From assembly GCA_028866935.1 (NCBI GenBank), contig JAGWHH010000003.1, positions 1 to 39,220 on the forward strand: a DNA stretch of 39,220 nucleotides, in the 5' to 3' direction. The position numbers and the translations under genes are program-made. Position 1 is the stretch's first letter. Every line of letters starts with the position of its first letter. Origin of the DNA: Microcaldota archaeon. GTDB taxonomy: Archaea > Micrarchaeota > Micrarchaeia > Micrarchaeales > CABMGC01. Positions 20,935 through 30,479 of the stretch are shown here, piece after piece. The notes below the pieces were generated by a model. The model made no database searches, was not told the DNA's origin, and saw only the letters and a program-made list of their open reading frames with translations.

Positions 20935-22039
20935 GGAAGAACCTGCGCAATACAAGGCTTGGCCTGTCCATGTCGCCATAGATACTCAGGAATTTGTCCA
21001 CACCAAGCATATTACATGCCTCTATCATCGTGCCTACGCCACGTGTCCCAAGTGAGGAGTAAAGCCTATTTATCATCGAATGAAGCTTAAGATCCAAGCC
21101 ATAAGCGCCAAGGAACCTTTTCTGGTACTCATCAAGCTTTGCAGTGCCTTCATAATAATCATGTATTGTGTCTGCTGCTATAATCGCACCGTTCCCACCA
21201 AATACTATGCCTCCACCTGTCGTGGGCTTTACCTGCCCGGCCGCATCCCCTATTAGCATTATCCTCCTCTTCCCGTCCACAAATCTCTTTCTAAGCGTCA
21301 TCGGTATTACAGATGCGCCTTCACTAACCGGCCTGTTTTTTCCGATAATGCTGCTTATCTGCGGCTCCCTCAAAAAGGCCTCAAAAGTCCGTTTTGCGTT
21401 ACCCGAAGTAGAGTCGATTCCAACGCCAACTTCCAACAGGTCTTGGGCATTGGGGCACAGCCAGGCAAAAAGCCCAGGATACTTCCCATTGTCAAAAAAT
21501 AAGTCAACAACATTCCTGTCAGGCACCTGGATATTGAACTCGGCCTTGTATGTAATAAGCATCCTATTTATTTCACCAAGCGAAAAATGCTTCGCTACAG
21601 TGGAAACCGCGCCATCGGCCCCCACTACTATCCCACAGGCCCTCATCCTTTCAAGTTCAGCCCCTGATACCCTTTTGCCTACAGTCACCGATGCGCCTGC
21701 AACTTCAGCCTCATCCCTGCACACCTCATTAAGCCTTTTCCTGTCAAGTACGTGTGCGATTGGCTTGGAAGACAAAATGCGCATCGTCTTTGTTGCCGAA
21801 TGTATATTGGCTCCGTAAAGCGTGTTTGTTATCGCACTAGAGTAATTTACCCCAAGTGTTGACAGGCCGCTTATTGATAGGATCCCAGATGCTCTAACTG
21901 GATGGCCCAGCACAGCCTTTTGGTCATACACATTTACGGCAATTCCGCGCTGCGCAATACGCTTTGCGGCCACAAGCCCCGCCGTTGCTGCTCCTATTAC
22001 ATGCACTTGCTTTCCCAAGAAAAACACAACAAAGCACAA
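20918..22039 (-). CDS. Geranylgeranyl reductase family FAD-dependent oxidoreductase
   Basis: Saturates geranylgeranyl chains of archaeal ether lipids (digeranylgeranylglycerophospholipid reductase) or related isoprenoids. N-terminal FAD-binding VHVIGAATAGLVAAKRIAQRG; conserved HPVRASGILSISGL, where many homologues have Cys before Gly; LDRKRLNEV; second FAD motif MLIGDAAGQVKPTTGGGIVFG. 373 aa if begun at TTG 22039; TTG 22018 (LGKQVHVIG) or GTG 22027 would remove an unlikely hydrophobic leader and fit the family better. A minus-strand AT-rich element near 22056 is the probable promoter, back to back with that of aglB. Confidence 0.88.
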   Translation of the reverse strand: MCFVVFFLGKQVHVIGAATAGLVAAKRIAQRGIAVNVYDQKAVLGHPVRASGILSISGLSTLGVNYSSAITNTLYGANIHSATKTMRILSSKPIAHVLDRKRLNEVCRDEAEVAGASVTVGKRVSGAELERMRACGIVVGADGAVSTVAKHFSLGEINRMLITYKAEFNIQVPDRNVVDLFFDNGKYPGLFAWLCPNAQDLLEVGVGIDSTSGNAKRTFEAFLREPQISSIIGKNRPVSEGASVIPMTLRKRFVDGKRRIMLIGDAAGQVKPTTGGGIVFGGNGAIIAADTIHDYYEGTAKLDEYQKRFLGAYGLDLKLHSMINRLYSSLGTRGVGTMIEACNMLGVDKFLSIYGDMDRPSLVLRRFFLRSLA

Positions 22040-22076
22040 CGTTATTAATATTAGCAGATTAAATAGTTAACAGCAA

Positions 22077-22086
22077 ATATTTATAC
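22077..22086 (+). promoter_or_regulatory. TATA box of aglB
   Basis: AATATTTATAC-type element about 22-25 nt before ATG 22104, consistent with a leaderless mRNA. Confidence 0.5.
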
Positions 22087-22103
22087 TTATTATAACTGAT
22101 GTG

Positions 22104-25100
22104 ATGTCTCTATTACTAGCAGTATTAATTGGTGCACTGTCAATTATCCTGCCTGGATATTTCCTCGCGCTGGCATTACTTAAAAAGACAGGAATGCCGA
22201 TGTTCGAGATAGCCATTATCGGGTTTATATTTGGCATGATTTTCCCGCCCTCAATGATATGGCTTGAATCATACCTCATGAACTACATACATCTATTCTC
22301 GTTCTCAGCTAACCTGTACGATGTCAATGTCATTGTCCTGACCCTGATAGGAATAGCGCTCTCAATACAGCAAGGCGCATTTTCTACAGGTATGCTTTCA
22401 AAGACCCCCTTCAGCGGCATAAAGCTTGATAGCATATCAATAAAGCAGAATGTAGACAAGGATTACAAGAAGAGAATCTCTGAAATCAGGAATGCAGTTG
22501 CACATAACAATCTGGACATGAAGATGATCCTGGAGCACGAGCGCCAGGAGGAAGACCTCATATCCAGGCATGCAGAAGAGATGCAGGCACTGAAGGGCGC
22601 AGGCGTCGAGGAGAGGAAGAAGATAGAAGAGGCGCACATTGAGCAGGAAAGAAGGCTATACGAAGAGCACGAAGCCGAGGAACGCACTTTCCTAAGATCC
22701 GGATCTGATTCAGAGTCTAAGGCTGCAGAGAAATCAGGAAAGATGAATTACGTATGGATAATCCTCCTGGTGCTTATGGTGCTAGCTTTTGCAACCAGAA
22801 TGCTAAGCATAGGCATCGCCCCAAATTACTTTGAATTCGATCCGTACTTCGACATGATCAGCACCCAGTACATTCTTTCACACGGCTATCAATTGCTATT
22901 TGAGCATGCAGCGTGGCCAAGCCTTGCAGGAGGCACAATACACCGCCTTCAGCCCATAGTCCCATATCTTGAAGCGTACTGGTACAACCTTGCAGGCGGC
23001 TACAGCACAACAGCCACAACAATCAACACAACACTCCTTTCACTTGTAAGCAGCTGGTACCCTCCGATAACAGCTGCGCTTCTTGTCTTCGTAGTGTTCA
23101 TGTTCCTCTATCACGAATATGGCGAGTATGAGGGGCTTATCGGCGCAGGTCTTGCAACAGTGATGCCAATACTGTTTACCACATTCATAGCAGGCGAGCA
23201 GCTAGTCGAACCCTGGGGCATCTTTGCATTATTCTTCTTTTATGCGGCCTATGTGCTTGCAGTCCACAATCCAAAAGAACCGAGGTTTGCGATACTTGCA
23301 GGAATAGCATTTGCATCAAACTTCCTAGGCGCGCACTATTACACAGTACCAGCAGGAATACTTGCATTCTATCTTGTATTGCAGGGAGTTATCCACGTCC
23401 TGAGGAACGAAGACACCAAGGACTTTTACAAAATGAACATAATAATGCTGGCAGTCATACTTCTCTTCTTCATCCCATACAACGCCTACGGTGCAACACT
23501 TACTGAAAGAACACCCGCAATCCTTGGCGTACCAGTAATCGTGTCATTCCCTATAGCCGCATTGGCTTTCGTTGCCGTATTCGAGTATCTTCCAAAGATT
23601 GCAAAGGAGAGGAAGATAATAGACCAGCCGCTGAGCTTCAGCCTATATGGGATATGGCTTGTCATAATAGGGATAATTGCAATTATCCTAATACTATTCA
23701 CGCCATTAGGAAAGCCAATTCAGTCCTACCTGGCCCTGAGCGCGAAGTTCACCACCCCATCGTCTCCCTTATTCATGACGGTTCAAGAGTATGCGCCAAC
23801 AGGCCTAAACTACGATTTCGGCAACGGCGGCTTTGGGATAATCGGAGCAAGCGTCGGTGGCGTGTCCATAACTGTATGGGCAGTCCTGCTGGCATTCACT
23901 GCGCTTGAGCTTCTTGCAATATGGAAGAGAAATTCCAAGTCAAGCATAATGGCAATAGCCGCAGTATGGCCACTGGCAGTTGCAGGATTAATAGAGGTAA
24001 AGTACATTCCGCATTTCGGAGTAGGCTACATAATAGCAATAGGCGCCATACTAGGAGAACTTGCAATATACTATGCGTCATCAAATAAGGATTCTGTAAG
24101 GAAGATATTGTTTTACGCAGGTATAGCTGTAGTGGTAATAGAGGCAATACCGACCGGATACCAGGTACTTACGGCTGCAGCAAACCCTAGCTGCAATGCC
24201 ATCGGGCAGGCTAACAATCAGCTTGGCGCAGTACTTTACTGCAACACCATCCCTGGTTACTGGCTGCAGGCAACATCGTGGATGAGCCAGAATGTCGGCC
24301 CGTACGGCCCAAGGATACTTTCATGGTGGGATTATGGAGACTGGATAAACTGGTTTGGCAACAGCAACGCGGTGCTTAGGGGAGACAACTCGGTCCCCAC
24401 CGCAGACTATGCGGCAGCAGCACACTATGTCCTTACACAAAAAGACGGCGTAAATTCATCTGCACTACAGCAATACATGGACTCTGTGCAGGCAAAGTAC
24501 ATACTTTTTGACGACCAACTTGTTCCAAAGTGGGGTGCACTCGACTTCCTTGCGTGCGTCTACATCAACCAGACAAGCGAACAGTACGCACTTGCGCAGG
24601 GCGCGCAATACGGGCAGCCCTACCAGCTTGGCACATCAGCCTGCGAAATAAAGCACGACCCAGCCTACATATTCATACCTGTAAGCCAGAACATCGGCAA
24701 CTACTGCCAGATAGCAAATGCCACGACCCAAGTGTATCTTAAGGGATTTGTTGTAGTGGGATCGAACCCAACGAACCAGACGTACTGCGTGCCGGTAGCT
24801 GCAATAAACAACGGATTGACTGTGCACCTGCTTAACAACAACGGAACAAAATCAAACGCCATCATCACGCCAGCATTCTTTAACGGAGAGACCAGTGTGC
24901 AAGGACAGCCATTTGCAACCTTTACGCTTCTGTATTCCCCTAACGGTCCAAACGGCACCATAACCGATGCGCCTTCAGAATTCTACAACTCAACATACTA
25001 CAAGGGCTTCTTCCTAGGAAAGCTGTCCGGCTTTACCTTGGTGTACCCATCAAACTTCACAGGAATGAACTACATCAACAATACAAGGCAGATAATGATA

Positions 25101-25187
25101 TACGCGTCAAACAACTTTACAGGAACACTTCCAACAGTGACTCCAAAGCCAAGCTGGATACACAACAACTATACGATACCGGGTTGA
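22104..25187 (+). CDS. aglB: Oligosaccharyltransferase AglB (STT3 family) with extra N-terminal membrane and coiled-coil region
   Basis: Transfers lipid-linked glycan to Asn in N-X-S/T sequons outside the membrane. STT3 core: first acidic motif NYFEFDPYFDMIS near residue 245, about 11 further helices, and the catalytic WWDYG motif (SWWDYGDWINWFG) at residues 741-745, followed by an extracellular domain carrying several sequons of its own. Unusual: the STT3 core is preceded by about 210 residues, consisting of three hydrophobic helices (ALSIILPGYFLALALL, with a DUF1616-like PGY) and a charged coiled coil at about 115-205 (RKKIEEAHIEQERRLYEEH). 1027 aa from ATG 22104 (GTG 22101 also possible). 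A glycosyltransferase follows 25 nt downstream. Confidence 0.93.
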   Translation: MSLLLAVLIGALSIILPGYFLALALLKKTGMPMFEIAIIGFIFGMIFPPSMIWLESYLMNYIHLFSFSANLYDVNVIVLTLIGIALSIQQGAFSTGMLSKTPFSGIKLDSISIKQNVDKDYKKRISEIRNAVAHNNLDMKMILEHERQEEDLISRHAEEMQALKGAGVEERKKIEEAHIEQERRLYEEHEAEERTFLRSGSDSESKAAEKSGKMNYVWIILLVLMVLAFATRMLSIGIAPNYFEFDPYFDMISTQYILSHGYQLLFEHAAWPSLAGGTIHRLQPIVPYLEAYWYNLAGGYSTTATTINTTLLSLVSSWYPPITAALLVFVVFMFLYHEYGEYEGLIGAGLATVMPILFTTFIAGEQLVEPWGIFALFFFYAAYVLAVHNPKEPRFAILAGIAFASNFLGAHYYTVPAGILAFYLVLQGVIHVLRNEDTKDFYKMNIIMLAVILLFFIPYNAYGATLTERTPAILGVPVIVSFPIAALAFVAVFEYLPKIAKERKIIDQPLSFSLYGIWLVIIGIIAIILILFTPLGKPIQSYLALSAKFTTPSSPLFMTVQEYAPTGLNYDFGNGGFGIIGASVGGVSITVWAVLLAFTALELLAIWKRNSKSSIMAIAAVWPLAVAGLIEVKYIPHFGVGYIIAIGAILGELAIYYASSNKDSVRKILFYAGIAVVVIEAIPTGYQVLTAAANPSCNAIGQANNQLGAVLYCNTIPGYWLQATSWMSQNVGPYGPRILSWWDYGDWINWFGNSNAVLRGDNSVPTADYAAAAHYVLTQKDGVNSSALQQYMDSVQAKYILFDDQLVPKWGALDFLACVYINQTSEQYALAQGAQYGQPYQLGTSACEIKHDPAYIFIPVSQNIGNYCQIANATTQVYLKGFVVVGSNPTNQTYCVPVAAINNGLTVHLLNNNGTKSNAIITPAFFNGETSVQGQPFATFTLLYSPNGPNGTITDAPSEFYNSTYYKGFFLGKLSGFTLVYPSNFTGMNYINNTRQIMIYASNNFTGTLPTVTPKPSWIHNNYTIPG

Positions 25188-25212
25188 CGGTTCAAAGTAG
25201 TCTGGGATAATT

Positions 25213-26349
25213 ATGAAGCTCATCTTGGCACAACCATATCTTAATCTAAGGGGCGGAGTAGAGAGAGTTATACTAGAGGTAGCCAAGCACTACGATGCAA
25301 AGATATACACTCTAGAGTACAACAAAGCCCAGACCTTTGAAGGATTCGAGGACCTTGACGTGGAGATAATAGGCAAGGACGTGCCTCTTGCAGACAAGCT
25401 TCCATATCGCGCATCCCAGGGACTGCGCTACGGCTACAACTTCTACAACATAAAGCTCAAGGAGGATTATGACGTACTCAATTCGCACATATCCCCAAGC
25501 GAGTGGATCAGGCACAAGAACGAGAGGGTTCTTTGGTACTGCCACACGCCGCCTAGAGAAGTCTACGATTTATACGAGACCAGGATGCACAACAGGTCAT
25601 ACAAGCAGAAGTTGCTCTACGCCGCGCTAGTCGGCACCTACAAGCTCATGTCAAGGGGAATAACCAAGAAGATAGAGCAGATAGCAACAAATTCTAACAC
25701 AACCAAGGCCAGGATAAAGAAATACTACGCAAGAGATGCCACTGTAATCAACCCGGGCCTTGATGTAAGGGATTTCCACAACGACGGCGACGCAAAGTAC
25801 TTCCTTTACCCGTCACGCATTGTCATAAACAAGCGTCAGGATTACGTGATAAATGCATTCAGCCAGTTCGTGAAGAAGTCAAAGGACGCAAGCAAATACA
25901 AGTTGGTTTTGGCAGGCACCCTATCAAACGACCCAGAGCACCAGAAATACTTCGAGAAGCTAAAGGCGCTGGCAAAAGGCCTCGGGGTTTCGTTCAAGAC
26001 AAATCTTGACGATGCAGAATTGAAGAAGCTCTATTCAAATGCGAGCGCAGTGCTATTCGCAGCAATAAACGAGGACTACGGCTACATACCAATAGAATCA
26101 ATGGCAAGCGCCAAGCCCATAATCTCGGTAAAGGAGGGCGGCCCCACAGAGACGATACAGGACGCAAAGACTGGCTTCCTGGTAAGTTCGCCGTCAGAGA
26201 TGGCAGAGCGCATGATGTACATTGCAGAAAACAAGGATGCTGCAGAGGAAATGGGCAAGGCTGGCAGGAAGCTTGTAGAGAAAAAATACTCATGGGAGGC
26301 ATTCTTCGAAAAATTCGACCCGATTCTTGATGAAGTTGCAAAGAAATAA
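25213..26349 (+). CDS. Glycosyltransferase family 4 (GT-B fold)
   Basis: Retaining glycosyltransferase using a nucleotide sugar. N-terminal acceptor domain (MKLILAQPYLNLRGGVERVI, the Gly-Gly loop), linker VINPGLDVRDF, C-terminal donor domain (YFLYPSRIVINKRQDYVINAF) and the E-x7-E motif E287-E295 (EDYGYIPIESMASAKPII) with EGGPTETI. 378 aa, no membrane segment, cytoplasmic. Directly downstream of aglB on the same strand, so it probably helps build the lipid-linked glycan; the sugar is unknown. Confidence 0.92.
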   Translation: MKLILAQPYLNLRGGVERVILEVAKHYDAKIYTLEYNKAQTFEGFEDLDVEIIGKDVPLADKLPYRASQGLRYGYNFYNIKLKEDYDVLNSHISPSEWIRHKNERVLWYCHTPPREVYDLYETRMHNRSYKQKLLYAALVGTYKLMSRGITKKIEQIATNSNTTKARIKKYYARDATVINPGLDVRDFHNDGDAKYFLYPSRIVINKRQDYVINAFSQFVKKSKDASKYKLVLAGTLSNDPEHQKYFEKLKALAKGLGVSFKTNLDDAELKKLYSNASAVLFAAINEDYGYIPIESMASAKPIISVKEGGPTETIQDAKTGFLVSSPSEMAERMMYIAENKDAAEEMGKAGRKLVEKKYSWEAFFEKFDPILDEVAKK

Positions 26350-26350
26350 T

Positions 26351-26905
26351 TTATAGCGGGCCGAAGTGTTCTTCAAAATCTCTTATAAGGCCCCTAACAA
26401 CCTGCACTAAGCCTTCTTTTGGGCCAATCATCTCAATTGCAGCAGTCGTGGCCTGCCTTGCCTTGTCCTCATCGCCATCACGCACTGCCTTCTTTGCCCT
26501 CTCTGTCAATTTAATCGTAGTTGCCAACCGCCTTGCCTCTCTCTTTCTTTCCAGCCAACTCCTGCGCTGCCGTGCAGCATGCTCTTTCGGAGTGATCAGA
26601 AGCTGTCCTCCCTCAAGCATTTCCAAAACACGATAAGACGACTCATAACCTGATCTGTAACGCTCCTCCAACCTCCTGAAATTTTCAACTGTTTCAGGTG
26701 AGCGGCCCAGCTCTTCAGATAAGCTCACCGCCCTGTGCGCATCCTGCAAAGCGGTTTCCAATATTACGCCGACCCTCTCCTCGCTTACTCCAGGCGCCCT
26801 ATTGCCTCTTATCTCGCTGTCTATTGCATCATCGTAGTGTGGGAACCTGGTTTCAAGTCCTAATAGCTCTCTCTCCCTTGATCGTGTTTGCTGCCTGTGG
26901 GCCAT
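26351..26905 (-). CDS. Hypothetical helical protein
   Basis: Protein of 184 aa, very rich in Arg and Glu, predicted almost all helical with coiled-coil character (RRSWLERKREARRLATTIKL, DEDKARQATTAAIEMIG). There is no signal peptide, Cys pair or known motif. It is convergent with the glycosyltransferase (1 bp between stops) and followed upstream by a 71-bp gap to ribL. Function unknown. Arg codons are mostly AGG-poor and CG-rich compared with neighbours, which might mean a different origin; this is a visual impression only. Confidence 0.7.
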   Translation of the reverse strand: MAHRQQTRSRERELLGLETRFPHYDDAIDSEIRGNRAPGVSEERVGVILETALQDAHRAVSLSEELGRSPETVENFRRLEERYRSGYESSYRVLEMLEGGQLLITPKEHAARQRRSWLERKREARRLATTIKLTERAKKAVRDGDEDKARQATTAAIEMIGPKEGLVQVVRGLIRDFEEHFGPL

Positions 26906-26976
26906 AAAATCACAAGTCCATGATAATTTGTCCTTTAAGAAGGTTGTGGGTTAACTTTTTAAAATAACATATCCGT

Positions 26977-27417
26977 CTAGTAAGTGCCCATCAATTTCTT
27001 CAACTTCATGCTCTTGAAAGTCCTGCTTTTGTATGCGCCTATCCTAATAATCCTTGATCTTAAGCCATTCTCCACAATAAAATTCTTTAGGCGCTCCATA
27101 TCTGCCTTCTGGTCATACCCCAACGCTATGTAATCTGGCTTGAAACGCAAAAGCACCTTATACCTATCATCCTTCTTTTCGATACGGTTTCCTAAAACAG
27201 CACGCCAAACAAACCTTACGGAGCTTATAAGCTCAAGCCTGGATTTCTGGTCAATAAGTGGGCGCCTCCCCTTAGCCTTAAGTATGCTGTCATCCCTCGC
27301 AACCACCACGATAAGTCTGCCGTACGTGCTTGCACTTCTCAGATAATGCAGATGTCCCGGGTGGAGGACATCAAATGAGCCAAATGCAATTACAGTTTTT
27401 TCCTTCAAGTTTACCAT
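26977..27417 (-). CDS. ribL: Archaeal FAD synthetase RibL-type cytidylyl/adenylyltransferase
   Basis: Nucleotidyltransferase of the HxGH superfamily. In archaea this short form (about 145 aa) adenylylates FMN to FAD. Seen: AFGSFDVLHPGHLHYLRSA with H19-x2-H22, the basic GRRPLIDQKSRLELISSV, DYIALGYDQKADMERL and C-terminal RIGAYKSRTFKSMKL. Glycerol-3-phosphate cytidylyltransferase is the main alternative, but the HPGH and GYDQ segments match RibL. It is leaderless, with a minus-strand TTTAAATA about 25 nt upstream, and divergent from the thermosome gene. Confidence 0.88.
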   Translation of the reverse strand: MVNLKEKTVIAFGSFDVLHPGHLHYLRSASTYGRLIVVVARDDSILKAKGRRPLIDQKSRLELISSVRFVWRAVLGNRIEKKDDRYKVLLRFKPDYIALGYDQKADMERLKNFIVENGLRSRIIRIGAYKSRTFKSMKLKKLMGTY

Positions 27418-27496
27418 ATTTATATACCTAAATCAGTATTTAAAAGGGCAAGAAATCGGCGTCATATATAGAAACTTATAAAAGGTTTACTTACGA

Positions 27497-27510
27497 TGTA
27501 TAATTGTACA
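27497..27510. promoter_or_regulatory. Near-palindrome in the ribL-thermosome divergent promoter
   Basis: TGTATAATTGTACA: TGTA/TACA arms, 12 of 14 positions symmetric. Located about 70 nt upstream of the thermosome start and upstream of the TCATAAAAGC element at 27519-27528. Possible heat-shock operator. Confidence 0.3.
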
Positions 27511-27576
27511 GATAAGATATCATAAAAGCTATTTTAGGATATTTCTATTCGTAGTATTTAAAACTAAGGTGAAAAT

Positions 27577-29238
27577 ATGGCAGACAATCAATTAGGAGGA
27601 CAACAGTATTTGGTATTACCAGAAGGCGCAAGCAGGCTTCTGGGCAAGGAAGCGCAGAGGACTAATATTGCAGTAGGGTATGCAGTTGCAAGCATCGTCA
27701 AGACAACTCTGGGTCCAAAAGGAATGGACAAGATGCTAGTCAGCGAGCTTGGCGACATAGTCATAACCAACGATGGAGCAACAATCCTAGAAGAGATGAA
27801 TGTAGAGCATCCAGTAGCAAAGATACTTGTAGAGGTCGCAAAGACACAGGACAAGGAAGTAGGAGACGGCACAACAACTGCAGTAATACTAGCAGGAGAC
27901 CTTCTCAAGAATGCAGGAAGCCTTCTTGATCAGGGAATTCCTCCGGCAGCAATTATCAAGGGATATGAGCTTGCAAAGGAAAAGGCCCTTACGGCACTCA
28001 AAAACGCATCAAGCCCCGTATCGATCGACGACAGCGACAAGCTGGAAAGGATAGCAAGGATTTCTATCGGTTCAAAGAACATAGGAAGCGATACCACAAA
28101 GAAGTACCTTACAAAGCTCGCAATCCAGGCAATCAAGCAGGTTGCAGAGAAGAAGGACAACAAGGTAACCATAGACAAGGACTTCATAAAGCTTGAGAAG
28201 AAGGAAGGAGGCAGCATAGACGACACGCAGTTCATAAACGGCGTGCTCATAGACAAGGAGATGGCGCATCCAGGCATGCCAAAGTCGATAAAGAACGCAT
28301 CAATCGCGCTTCTTGACGTCGCTCTCGAAATAGAGAAGACAGAGACCGATGCAAAGATAGAGATCACATCGCCGGAACAGATGCAGGCATTCCTTAACCA
28401 AGAGGAGCAGATGCTCAAGTCCATGGTGGAGAAGATAACAAAGTCAAAGGCAAACGTCATATTCGTACAGAAGGGAATAGACGACGTTGCACAGCACTTC
28501 CTTTCAAAGCAGGGCATAGCCGCAATAAGGAGGGTCAAGAAGAGCGACATGGAGAAGCTGGCAAAGGCAACTGGCGCGCGCATGATAACAAGCCTCGATG
28601 ACCTCACTCAGTCAGACCTTGGATTTGCAGGCCTGGTAGAGGAAAGAAAGATATCAGGAGAGCAGATGGTATTCGTTGAGAAGTGCAAAGATCCAAAGAG
28701 CGTCACAATATTCATCAGGGGAGGCACAAAGCAGTCCGCTGACGAGGTCGAAAGGGCAATAACTGACGTAATCGGGGCTCTTACAAGCGCAGTTGAGGAC
28801 GGAAGATACGTAACTGGAGGTGGCAGCACAGAGATAGAAGTGGCAATGAAGCTCAGGGATCAGGCAACAGACGTGGGCGGCAGGGAGCAGCTTGCAATAC
28901 AGGCATTCGCAGACGCGCTTGAAGTGATTCCAAAGGCCCTTGCTGACAGTGCAGGAATGGATCCCATCGACACACTTGTGCAGCTAAGGACAAAGCACAA
29001 GGCAAAGGACGGCAGACCGTTCGGCATAGACGTTTACGAGAACCGCACCGCAGACATGGAGAAGCTTGGCGTAATTGAGCCTCTTAAGGTCAAGTTACAG
29101 GCAATAACAAGCGCAACAGAAGCTACGGTGTCTATACTAAGGATAGACGACATGATAAGCTCCAAGGGCAGGGCCCCTGCCGGGGGCGGCATGCCTGGAG
29201 GAATGCCAGGCGGCATGGGCGGAGGAATGGAGGACTAA
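27577..29238 (+). CDS. thsA: Thermosome subunit (group II chaperonin)
   Basis: ATP-driven double-ring chaperonin. Equatorial domain with [26 protein letters not shown] and the ATPase loop [15 protein letters not shown]; apical domain with [22 protein letters not shown]-terminal [17 protein letters not shown] repeat. 553 aa, full length. Ribosome-binding site GGTGA precedes ATG 27577 by 5 nt. It is the only chaperonin in the window, and whether the ring is homo- or hetero-oligomeric cannot be told. Followed by a T-rich stretch (29239-29275) that may terminate transcription. Confidence 0.97.
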   Translation: MADNQLGGQQYLVLPEGASRLLGKEAQRTNIAVGYAVASIVKTTLGPKGMDKMLVSELGDIVITNDGATILEEMNVEHPVAKILVEVAKTQDKEVGDGTTTAVILAGDLLKNAGSLLDQGIPPAAIIKGYELAKEKALTALKNASSPVSIDDSDKLERIARISIGSKNIGSDTTKKYLTKLAIQAIKQVAEKKDNKVTIDKDFIKLEKKEGGSIDDTQFINGVLIDKEMAHPGMPKSIKNASIALLDVALEIEKTETDAKIEITSPEQMQAFLNQEEQMLKSMVEKITKSKANVIFVQKGIDDVAQHFLSKQGIAAIRRVKKSDMEKLAKATGARMITSLDDLTQSDLGFAGLVEERKISGEQMVFVEKCKDPKSVTIFIRGGTKQSADEVERAITDVIGALTSAVEDGRYVTGGGSTEIEVAMKLRDQATDVGGREQLAIQAFADALEVIPKALADSAGMDPIDTLVQLRTKHKAKDGRPFGIDVYENRTADMEKLGVIEPLKVKLQAITSATEATVSILRIDDMISSKGRAPAGGGMPGGMPGGMGGGMED

Positions 29239-29301
29239 AGGTCCTCTTATTCCTTTAAGGCCTTTTCTATTCCTACCGTTCCATATTTCTGATTCCAGCT
29301 G

Positions 29302-29310
29302 CTTTAAATA
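29302..29310 (+). promoter_or_regulatory. TATA-like element upstream of 29342
   Basis: CTTTAAATA, about 37 nt before ATG 29342. Confidence 0.4.
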
Positions 29311-29341
29311 TCATAAAAACACACAACTCTGTGTTGACTTT

Positions 29342-29839
29342 ATGAACAGGACTACTGGTAAAAACGCAATAGAGTTTCCAAATTCAGCAATACATATTAC
29401 TAGCCAGCCTGTCAACTGCTCAGATGCTGAGAACTTGCTAAGAAGCCAAGGCAAACGCCTGGCCTTTGTACAAGAGGCACTAATGGACAGCGAACTTGTA
29501 GGCAGCCTCGCATTAAGCCTTGACATACTCGTTGCAAGGACACCTGCGCCAGGCTCAAACGGCATATATCTAATCGACAGGGTGGGAAACTCGCTATCAT
29601 TAGCGCCAAGAACCAACACGATAGGAAAGCACACGCGCTCAAGGGATTACCTGCGTGTAATCATCAGGCAGGCCTCAGACACAAAAAGGCCACTTATCCT
29701 TACAAAGTTTCCTGATATCTATATGCTTACGGACAGCATAGGCGTTCCTGCAGCAAGGGCCGCCGTCAAAGAACTTACTGAAAGTGAAATCAAGTCGGCT
29801 CCAAAACAAGGCGTCATCCCCCTGCTTAGGCCGCTTTAA
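29342..29839 (+). CDS. Hypothetical protein
   Basis: Protein of 165 aa, family not recognised. It appears soluble alpha/beta with the segment ALSLDILVARTPAPGSNGIYLIDRVGNSL, SRDYLRVIIRQASDTKRPLI and a final helix AARAAVKELTESEIKSAP. There is no Cys and no membrane segment. It stands alone between the thermosome and adkA, with its own TATA-like element, and ends 67 nt before adkA. Confidence 0.7.
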   Translation: MNRTTGKNAIEFPNSAIHITSQPVNCSDAENLLRSQGKRLAFVQEALMDSELVGSLALSLDILVARTPAPGSNGIYLIDRVGNSLSLAPRTNTIGKHTRSRDYLRVIIRQASDTKRPLILTKFPDIYMLTDSIGVPAARAAVKELTESEIKSAPKQGVIPLLRPL

Positions 29840-29858
29840 ATGGAAGGGTAGCAAAACC

Positions 29859-29868
29859 CTTATATACT
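29859..29868 (+). promoter_or_regulatory. TATA box of adkA-DUF106
   Basis: CTTATATACT, about 45 nt before ATG 29907, implying an approximately 20-nt leader. Confidence 0.55.
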
Positions 29869-29906
29869 AAAAAGCCCAACAAAATCCACGTTGAGAGTGC
29901 TATTAC

Positions 29907-30479
29907 ATGACAAAGCTTATACTCGTTACAGGTACCGCAGGTGCAGGGAAGAGCACCATACTGTCCAAAATCGGTAAGAACACAAGCAAGATAAAGATAA
30001 TCAACCTTGGAACGGAAATGCTCACAATCCTAAAGGAGAAATTCAACATAACAGACAGGGACAACATAAGGACCCTGGATGACAAAAACACAATACTTGT
30101 AAGGAATGCGATAATGCAGAAGATAATAGACTCAAAAGCCGACACTATAATAGACACGCATGCATCAATCAAACAGGGAAGAAGATACAGGCCCGGCTTT
30201 TCAATAGATGAGCTGCAGAAGATCAGGATAAGTGCAATTATCTACATAGATGCAACATCAGAAGAGATCCTTGAAAGGAGCCTGAGCGACAGTTCAAGGA
30301 TGAGGGCATACGAAACCCTTGCAGAAATTGACGAGTGGAGAAGCGTCAACATCTCGATAATATCGACGTTTGCGGTATATTTAAATATTCCAATATACAT
30401 AATATATAATCAGCAGGGGAAGCAGGACGAGGCGGCAAGGGAAGTCCTAAACATAACACACGAAATAATAGGCGCATAA
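29907..30479 (+). CDS. adkA: Archaeal adenylate kinase AdkA
   Basis: Interconverts AMP, ADP and ATP. This is the archaeal family, distinct from bacterial Adk: P-loop GTAGAGKS (residues 9-16), NLGTEMLTILKE, DTIIDTHASIKQGRRYRPGF and the archaeal C-terminal RAYETLAEIDEWRSVNISI. 190 aa, trimeric in relatives. Its stop abuts the DUF106 ATG, and the adkA-DUF106-L34e-cmk-L14e order is conserved in archaea, where it often follows secY (not seen here). Confidence 0.95.
   Translation: MTKLILVTGTAGAGKSTILSKIGKNTSKIKIINLGTEMLTILKEKFNITDRDNIRTLDDKNTILVRNAIMQKIIDSKADTIIDTHASIKQGRRYRPGFSIDELQKIRISAIIYIDATSEEILERSLSDSSRMRAYETLAEIDEWRSVNISIISTFAVYLNIPIYIIYNQQGKQDEAAREVLNITHEIIGA

Noticed and set aside
21168-21818. 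Plus-strand open frame opposite the geranylgeranyl reductase
   Set aside because: Shadow frame; Pro/Ser-rich and without a start context.
27930-28607. Long minus-strand open frame opposite the thermosome gene
   Set aside because: Antisense shadow with composition biased to Ser, Phe and Cys; the sense gene is certain.
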